Part shown: in pieces, positions 5,117-8,894 of the stretch | How the letters are laid out: each line of letters opens with the position of its first letter | Numbering within the stretch: position 1 is the first letter of the stretch | Assembly: GCA_024224995.1 (NCBI GenBank) | Contig: JAAENB010000853.1 | Coordinates: 1-8,894, forward strand | Origin: a bacterium | GTDB lineage: Bacteria > Spirochaetota > UBA4802 > UBA5550 | Length of the DNA stretch: 8,894 nucleotides | Direction: 5' to 3' | The notes under the pieces: model-generated | Seen by the model: the letters and a program-made list of their open reading frames with translations, nothing else | The model's database searches: none | What the model was told of the DNA's origin: nothing | Program-made: the position numbers and the translations under genes

Positions 5117-6655
5117 ATGAAGATGTTATTCTGCCGTTTTTCGGCTTACGCAACAATACTATTCCTATGTTCATTTTTATGTTTTATTTCCTGTTATAAT
5201 CTCATCGGTGATGGAGCAAAAAGCTCTGCCTGTGAAATTATTTCTTTTTCAGTGTCCAGCCAGCTGGGGAATACGATTATCAACCCCCGTGATTCTACTG
5301 TTGCCGTAATAACAAGTAATGAGCTTAACCTGGAACAGGTAAAACCCTTGATAAAGATATCTCCGGAGGGGTACGTTTTTCCTGCTTCCGGTATGGAGAT
5401 CGATTTTAGTTCCGGAGCGGTTCCGTATACGGTAACCGCAAAAAACGGCACTCAACAGGTATGGAAGGTTTCCGTAACAAGCGTATCTGCTACCAGGGCA
5501 GAGATAACTGATTTTGTCTTTTATACCGCTTCCAATAAGGGGCTCATAACAGATATCAAGGGGACAATTGATGAAAACAACCGTACTATTGCTGTGGAAC
5601 TCCCATATGACAGTGCCGTTAACGGCCTGGTTGCCGCCTTTGTTGCAACAGGTGCTTCGGTTTCGGTACAAGGGGTAAGCCAGGTAAGCGGTGAAACTGC
5701 GGTTGATTTTAATGAGCCCGTGACCTACCGGGTGCGAGCGCAAAACAATACAACACGGGATTATACGGTCACGGTGGAAAATGGCTGCGCCTGCCCTCTG
5801 CGTATCCGTAGAGGTGATTATTCTATTGAGACGCAGGAAGATGTTGCTGCGTTTGCCGGGTATACTGCCATAACCGGGAGAATTACGGTAGGTGGGAATT
5901 ATTCAAATGAGATTACAAGCTTCGAAAAATTAAAGTGTCTTACTTCAATAGGCGGATGGCTGACGATCCATGATACCAATGGACTGGTTACTCTTGAAGG
6001 CTTTAATAATCTTGTCTCTGTTGGTGGTCACCTGCGCTTACTGAATAATAATGCCCTGGAAAACCTGGAATCGTTGACCAGTCTTAACACTGTGGGGGAC
6101 AACTTTGATATTTCGGATAATCATCTTTTAGCAGGCTTGAACGGTCTTGAATGTCTTGTTTCAATTGGCGGCAGGCTTCATCTGGAGAATAATGCTTCCC
6201 TGGAAAACCTGGAAGGGCTTTCCAGCCTGGTTTCAATTGGCGCCACCCTGTATCTTGACAATAACTATTCACTGGTTAGCCTGGAAGGGATGCCTCTCCT
6301 GGAAACTATTGGCAGCGGCTTTTATGTTTATGAAAATCCTGTTCTGGAAAAGATCCGGGGGTTTCACTGCCTTGTTTCCATCAAATCCGGTTTGTACATG
6401 TACAGCAATCCTCTCCTGGTAACTGCTGATGGACTCTCTTCTGTTGTATCCATTGGAGAAAAGCTTTCTATTTATAACAATGATCTCCTGTTAGATCCGG
6501 GAATGGGATCTCTTAATTTTGTGGGTAAAGAATTCAGGATTACCGACAACAAGAGCCTCTGTTCGGATCTGGTTGAAGACCTGAGAGCCCGGGTAGTGGC
6601 CGGTTCCGGGATTGGTGGTGATATACTTATTTCGGGCAACAAAGTATGTAAATAA
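5117..6655 (+). CDS. LRR (receptor L-type) lipoprotein with two DUF5018-like domains, 8 repeats
   Basis: 512 residues from ATG 5117, preceded by G6 at 5106-5111. An upstream in-frame TTG at 5102 is unlikely because it would place the Shine-Dalgarno inside the gene. Residues 1-26 are a lipoprotein signal ending in FISC; Cys26 would be lipidated. Two beta domains of the DUF5018/cadherin-like type follow (about 40-120 and 128-221; the second contains ITDFVFYTASNKGL and a YRVRAQNNTTRDYTVTV ending). A CxCP motif (Cys224, Cys226) and an N-cap (GDYSIETQEDV, GYTAITG) lead into eight 24-residue repeats at 272-463. A 49-residue C-cap has Cys in KSLC and in the terminal KVCK. It is predicted on the outer membrane surface or in the periplasm, with a binding or adhesion role by analogy only. 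The next gene is a paralogue 34 bases downstream, probably co-transcribed. Confidence 0.88.
   Translation: MKMLFCRFSAYATILFLCSFLCFISCYNLIGDGAKSSACEIISFSVSSQLGNTIINPRDSTVAVITSNELNLEQVKPLIKISPEGYVFPASGMEIDFSSGAVPYTVTAKNGTQQVWKVSVTSVSATRAEITDFVFYTASNKGLITDIKGTIDENNRTIAVELPYDSAVNGLVAAFVATGASVSVQGVSQVSGETAVDFNEPVTYRVRAQNNTTRDYTVTVENGCACPLRIRRGDYSIETQEDVAAFAGYTAITGRITVGGNYSNEITSFEKLKCLTSIGGWLTIHDTNGLVTLEGFNNLVSVGGHLRLLNNNALENLESLTSLNTVGDNFDISDNHLLAGLNGLECLVSIGGRLHLENNASLENLEGLSSLVSIGATLYLDNNYSLVSLEGMPLLETIGSGFYVYENPVLEKIRGFHCLVSIKSGLYMYSNPLLVTADGLSSVVSIGEKLSIYNNDLLLDPGMGSLNFVGKEFRITDNKSLCSDLVEDLRARVVAGSGIGGDILISGNKVCK
5930..6505 (+). repeat. Array of eight 72-nt leucine-rich repeat units
   Basis: Eight in-frame units, each exactly 24 codons, encode a consensus LxxLxSIGGxLxIxxN followed by xxLxxLEG. 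This is the receptor-L-domain style of bacterial LRR rather than the BspA type, which carries an AFxxC core. The DNA units have diverged, so this is a protein-level repeat with patches of nucleotide similarity. Confidence 0.85.
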
Positions 6656-6677
6656 ATAAAAATTTAAAAATTTCTTT

Positions 6678-6682
6678 GGAGG
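6678..6682 (+). promoter_or_regulatory. Ribosome binding site of the second lipoprotein gene
   Basis: A consensus GGAGG lies 7 bases upstream of ATG 6690. Unlike the first lipoprotein gene, no complementary C-run lies upstream to mask it. The 34-base gap holds no clear terminator, which supports co-transcription with the upstream paralogue. Confidence 0.75.
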
Positions 6683-6689
6683 AAATTAT

Positions 6690-8894
6690 ATGTATATAAA
6701 AAAAACAGTCTTGATGTTCAATGTTTGCTGTATGGTGTTATTGCTTCAGCTGGTATCATGCTATAATTTAATCAGTGAGGGGAATAAAAATTCACAAACC
6801 GCGATTCTTGGTTTTGAGTTAGCCGATCAGGCGGAGCCCGCGAATATCGATGAGGATAGTTATACGGTAGATATATTGGTTCGCAATGGAACTACTCTTG
6901 CGGGGTTGATCCCGTTTGTCACCATAGCGGAAGGAGCGAGTGTATCCCCCGGCTCGGGAGAAGCGGTCGATTTTAGCACGGGGCCGGTCTTGTATACGGT
7001 AACCTCGGAAAAGGGTGATATTCAGGACTGGGTGGTTACGGTTAGCGTGGTGGAGCCTAAGAGCGAAAAAAAGATAAGCAGTTTCCGTTTTTTAGCTTCG
7101 CAAAACGGTGAGCTTTTGGAGGATGTTGTTGGGACACTGAATGAAACAGACAGGAGTATTTCCCTGGTTGTTCCTTTTAGAGTTGAATTAAAAGAACTGG
7201 TTGCTTCTATTGAAACAACAGGGGACTCTATAAAAGTTAATAATACGGAGATACAAAGCGGCGAAAGTACTCTTGATTATACCTACCCGGTTTTATTCAG
7301 GGTTACGGCGGAAGATGAAAGTACCCGTGACTACAGGGTTTCGGTTGAGTATTCGTGCCCGAAAAACGTTTTTTTGGGTGATTATGCCATTAGCACGAGT
7401 GACGATCTTGAACTGCTATCCGGCTATACCAGGATAACGGGGACTCTTACTATTGGCGACTATAATAACTTTTCATCTCTTTCTGGGCTGCAAGGACTGG
7501 AGTGCCTGTCCCGCGTGGACGGAGACCTGGTTATTGCCTATAATTCTTTACTGCAAGACCTGGAAGGACTCTCGGGGCTTACCTCCATTGGCGGAAAACT
7601 GCGGGTGAATACAAACAGTGCCCTGGTTACGCTGAAGGGGCTTGATCGTCTTGTCTCTATTACGGGAGATTTACGTATTGAAAATAATGCCGGGCTTGAG
7701 AGCCTGGAAGGGTTGAATGCTCTTGAATCAATTGAAGGAAGTGTATGGCTCTACGAGAATACATTAATAAGTATTGCGGCTCTTGCTAATTGTTCTACTA
7801 TTGGCGGGGATGTTGATATCGCTCATCATGACTCTCTTTTAAGCCTGGAAGGGCTTTCCGGTATTACTTCACTTGATTACGAATTGAATATTAATAACAA
7901 TAATTCTCTTACCAGCCTTATGGGGCTTGAGAATCTCCGGGAAGTTGGCGGGAGAGTGTTAATTAATAGCTGTGAAAAACTAGAGTCTCTGGAAGCGCTT
8001 GCCGGGCTTACCAGTGTTGGACGAACGCTATCCATATCCGGTGTTGATGCTCTTGTATCCCTGGATGGTCTGGAAAACCTTACTTCTATTGTTGGCTCTC
8101 TTCAAATCCAATATAATGACTCATTGAAAAGCCTGGAAGCGCTTTCCGGTATTACTTCCGTAGATACGCTTACTCTTTCCCGGAACCCGGTTTTAGAGAG
8201 ACTGGACGGGCTTCACCATATAACTACCGCCAGGGGGTCGGTAAATATCAACGATAATGATTCCCTGGAAACCCTGACTGCTTTCAGTTCCCTCAGGTCT
8301 GTTGGTGATACCCTGTATATTATTGATAATGATGTTCTTACAAGCCTGGCGGGCCTTGAGAATATTCATACCATTGACAACCTGGCAGTACAAAAAAATA
8401 ATTCTCTTCCGAACCTTGAAGGCCTGGAAGGACTTACCACTGTTACCGGGAATGTTGCTATACGTAATACGTCCCTGGTCTCCCTGCAGGGGATGGGAAA
8501 CCTTGAATCAATAGAAGGGTACTTAATAATAGAAAAAAATTCAGCTCTTACCGATACCTCAGGGTTCCATAAACTGAATTCCCTTGAACAATATCTTTAT
8601 ATTTATAATAATGATGCTCTACAGCATTTTGCGGGATTTGAGAACCTTACAATACTGGGCGGGAAACTTACCATCTACGGGAATGCTTTACTGGAAACTG
8701 TTGAAGGGCTGAATAACCTGGTATCTATAAAAAGCGCTCTTCATATTGCAAGCAACCCCATGCTTACCGATCCCGGGCTGGCAAAACTCTCCTTTGTGGA
8801 AACTACTTTTGAAATCACCGGGAACTCGGAACTCTGTACGGCTGTCGCTGAAGGGCTGCAAAAGCAGGTTGCTGACGCCGGCGGTATTGGAGGA
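6690..8894 (+). CDS. LRR (receptor L-type) lipoprotein, longer paralogue with 18 repeats (3' end cut)
   Basis: 735 codons are visible and the frame is still open at the window edge. Alignment of its C-cap with the upstream paralogue (FVETTFEITGNSELC against FVGKEFRITDNKSLC, both reaching GIGG) predicts only about 11 more residues, for a total near 746. Residues 1-24 form a lipoprotein signal ending in LVSC with Cys24; both paralogues continue SCYNLI. Two DUF5018-like domains (about 38-120 and 129-220), a Cys223-Pro motif and the N-cap (GDYAISTSDDL, GYTRITG) precede eighteen 23- or 24-residue repeats at 270-697. It is probably surface or periplasmic, with the ligand unknown. Codons 3-6 contain an A8 run. 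The ten extra repeats account for essentially the whole length difference from its neighbour. Confidence 0.88.
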   Translation, partial: MYIKKTVLMFNVCCMVLLLQLVSCYNLISEGNKNSQTAILGFELADQAEPANIDEDSYTVDILVRNGTTLAGLIPFVTIAEGASVSPGSGEAVDFSTGPVLYTVTSEKGDIQDWVVTVSVVEPKSEKKISSFRFLASQNGELLEDVVGTLNETDRSISLVVPFRVELKELVASIETTGDSIKVNNTEIQSGESTLDYTYPVLFRVTAEDESTRDYRVSVEYSCPKNVFLGDYAISTSDDLELLSGYTRITGTLTIGDYNNFSSLSGLQGLECLSRVDGDLVIAYNSLLQDLEGLSGLTSIGGKLRVNTNSALVTLKGLDRLVSITGDLRIENNAGLESLEGLNALESIEGSVWLYENTLISIAALANCSTIGGDVDIAHHDSLLSLEGLSGITSLDYELNINNNNSLTSLMGLENLREVGGRVLINSCEKLESLEALAGLTSVGRTLSISGVDALVSLDGLENLTSIVGSLQIQYNDSLKSLEALSGITSVDTLTLSRNPVLERLDGLHHITTARGSVNINDNDSLETLTAFSSLRSVGDTLYIIDNDVLTSLAGLENIHTIDNLAVQKNNSLPNLEGLEGLTTVTGNVAIRNTSLVSLQGMGNLESIEGYLIIEKNSALTDTSGFHKLNSLEQYLYIYNNDALQHFAGFENLTILGGKLTIYGNALLETVEGLNNLVSIKSALHIASNPMLTDPGLAKLSFVETTFEITGNSELCTAVAEGLQKQVADAGGIGG
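7497..8780 (+). repeat. Array of eighteen 69-72-nt leucine-rich repeat units
   Basis: Fourteen units have 24 codons and four have 23. They follow the same LxxLxSIxGxLxIxxN plus xxLxSLEG pattern as the shorter paralogue. The Asn of the N position is sometimes lost (for example IAHHDS and ISGVDA). The array abuts the C-cap at 8781. Confidence 0.85.
7842..8158 (+). repeat. Pair of near-identical 29-nt segments four LRR units apart
   Basis: The segments 7842-7870 and 8130-8158 differ at one base of 29. Both start AGCCTGGAAG and end CTTTCCGGTATTACTTC. Their starts are 288 bases apart, exactly four 72-base units. This points to duplication or gene conversion of a four-repeat block inside the array. 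Confidence 0.7.

Noticed and set aside
7497..8780. Regular 72-base periodicity as a CRISPR-like or satellite array
   Set aside because: The units are in frame, diverged at DNA level and encode a clear leucine-rich repeat consensus, so this is protein repeat structure.

Overview
This window looks like a chromosomal stretch from a Gram-negative, probably spirochaete-like bacterium. The evidence is indirect. Two lipoproteins have relaxed lipoboxes (FISC and LVSC), and both carry DUF5018-like beta domains followed by receptor-L-type leucine-rich repeats, an architecture common in Spirochaetota. Base composition is moderate, with AT-rich intergenic regions. No rRNA, tRNA, transposase or CRISPR array is visible, and the species cannot be named from this sequence.

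Layout. Bases 1-40 hold what looks like the first 13 codons of a leftward gene. Bases 41-375 are AT-rich and non-coding; they contain two related short repeats and a good extended -10 promoter facing right. Bases 376-4948 form a tight three-gene operon joined by two 4-base ATGA overlaps. Its genes are a membrane-anchored TPR protein ending in a degenerate Mrr-like nuclease fold, then two tandem paralogous DUF4140/DUF4139 (MuiA-family) proteins without signal peptides. Bases 4949-5116 are a second intergenic region holding a third repeat copy, an AT-rich hairpin and a nested stem that pairs with the ribosome binding site of the next gene. Bases 5117-6655 and 6690-8894 (the latter cut by the window edge) encode two paralogous lipoproteins. 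They share the same layout: lipobox, two DUF5018-like domains, an N-cap with Cys-Pro, LRRs of 24 residues, and a Cys-containing C-cap. The first has 8 repeats and the second has 18.

How the genes may work together. The first three genes are translationally coupled and probably act together at the cytoplasmic face of the inner membrane; their function is not known. The second DUF4139 protein carries an acidic insert with a segment resembling the CheY-binding motif of FliM. The lipoproteins are probably surface or periplasmic binding/adhesion proteins and form a separate transcription unit.

Most notable signals: (1) a 26-bp element (23/26 identical) present in inverted orientation on both sides of the three-gene operon, with a third degenerate copy; (2) a nested RNA hairpin hiding the G6 Shine-Dalgarno of the first lipoprotein gene; (3) the coupled operon itself, combining an apparently inactive nuclease fold with paired DUF4139 proteins; (4) LRR copy-number expansion between the paralogues, with near-identical DNA exactly four repeat units apart.
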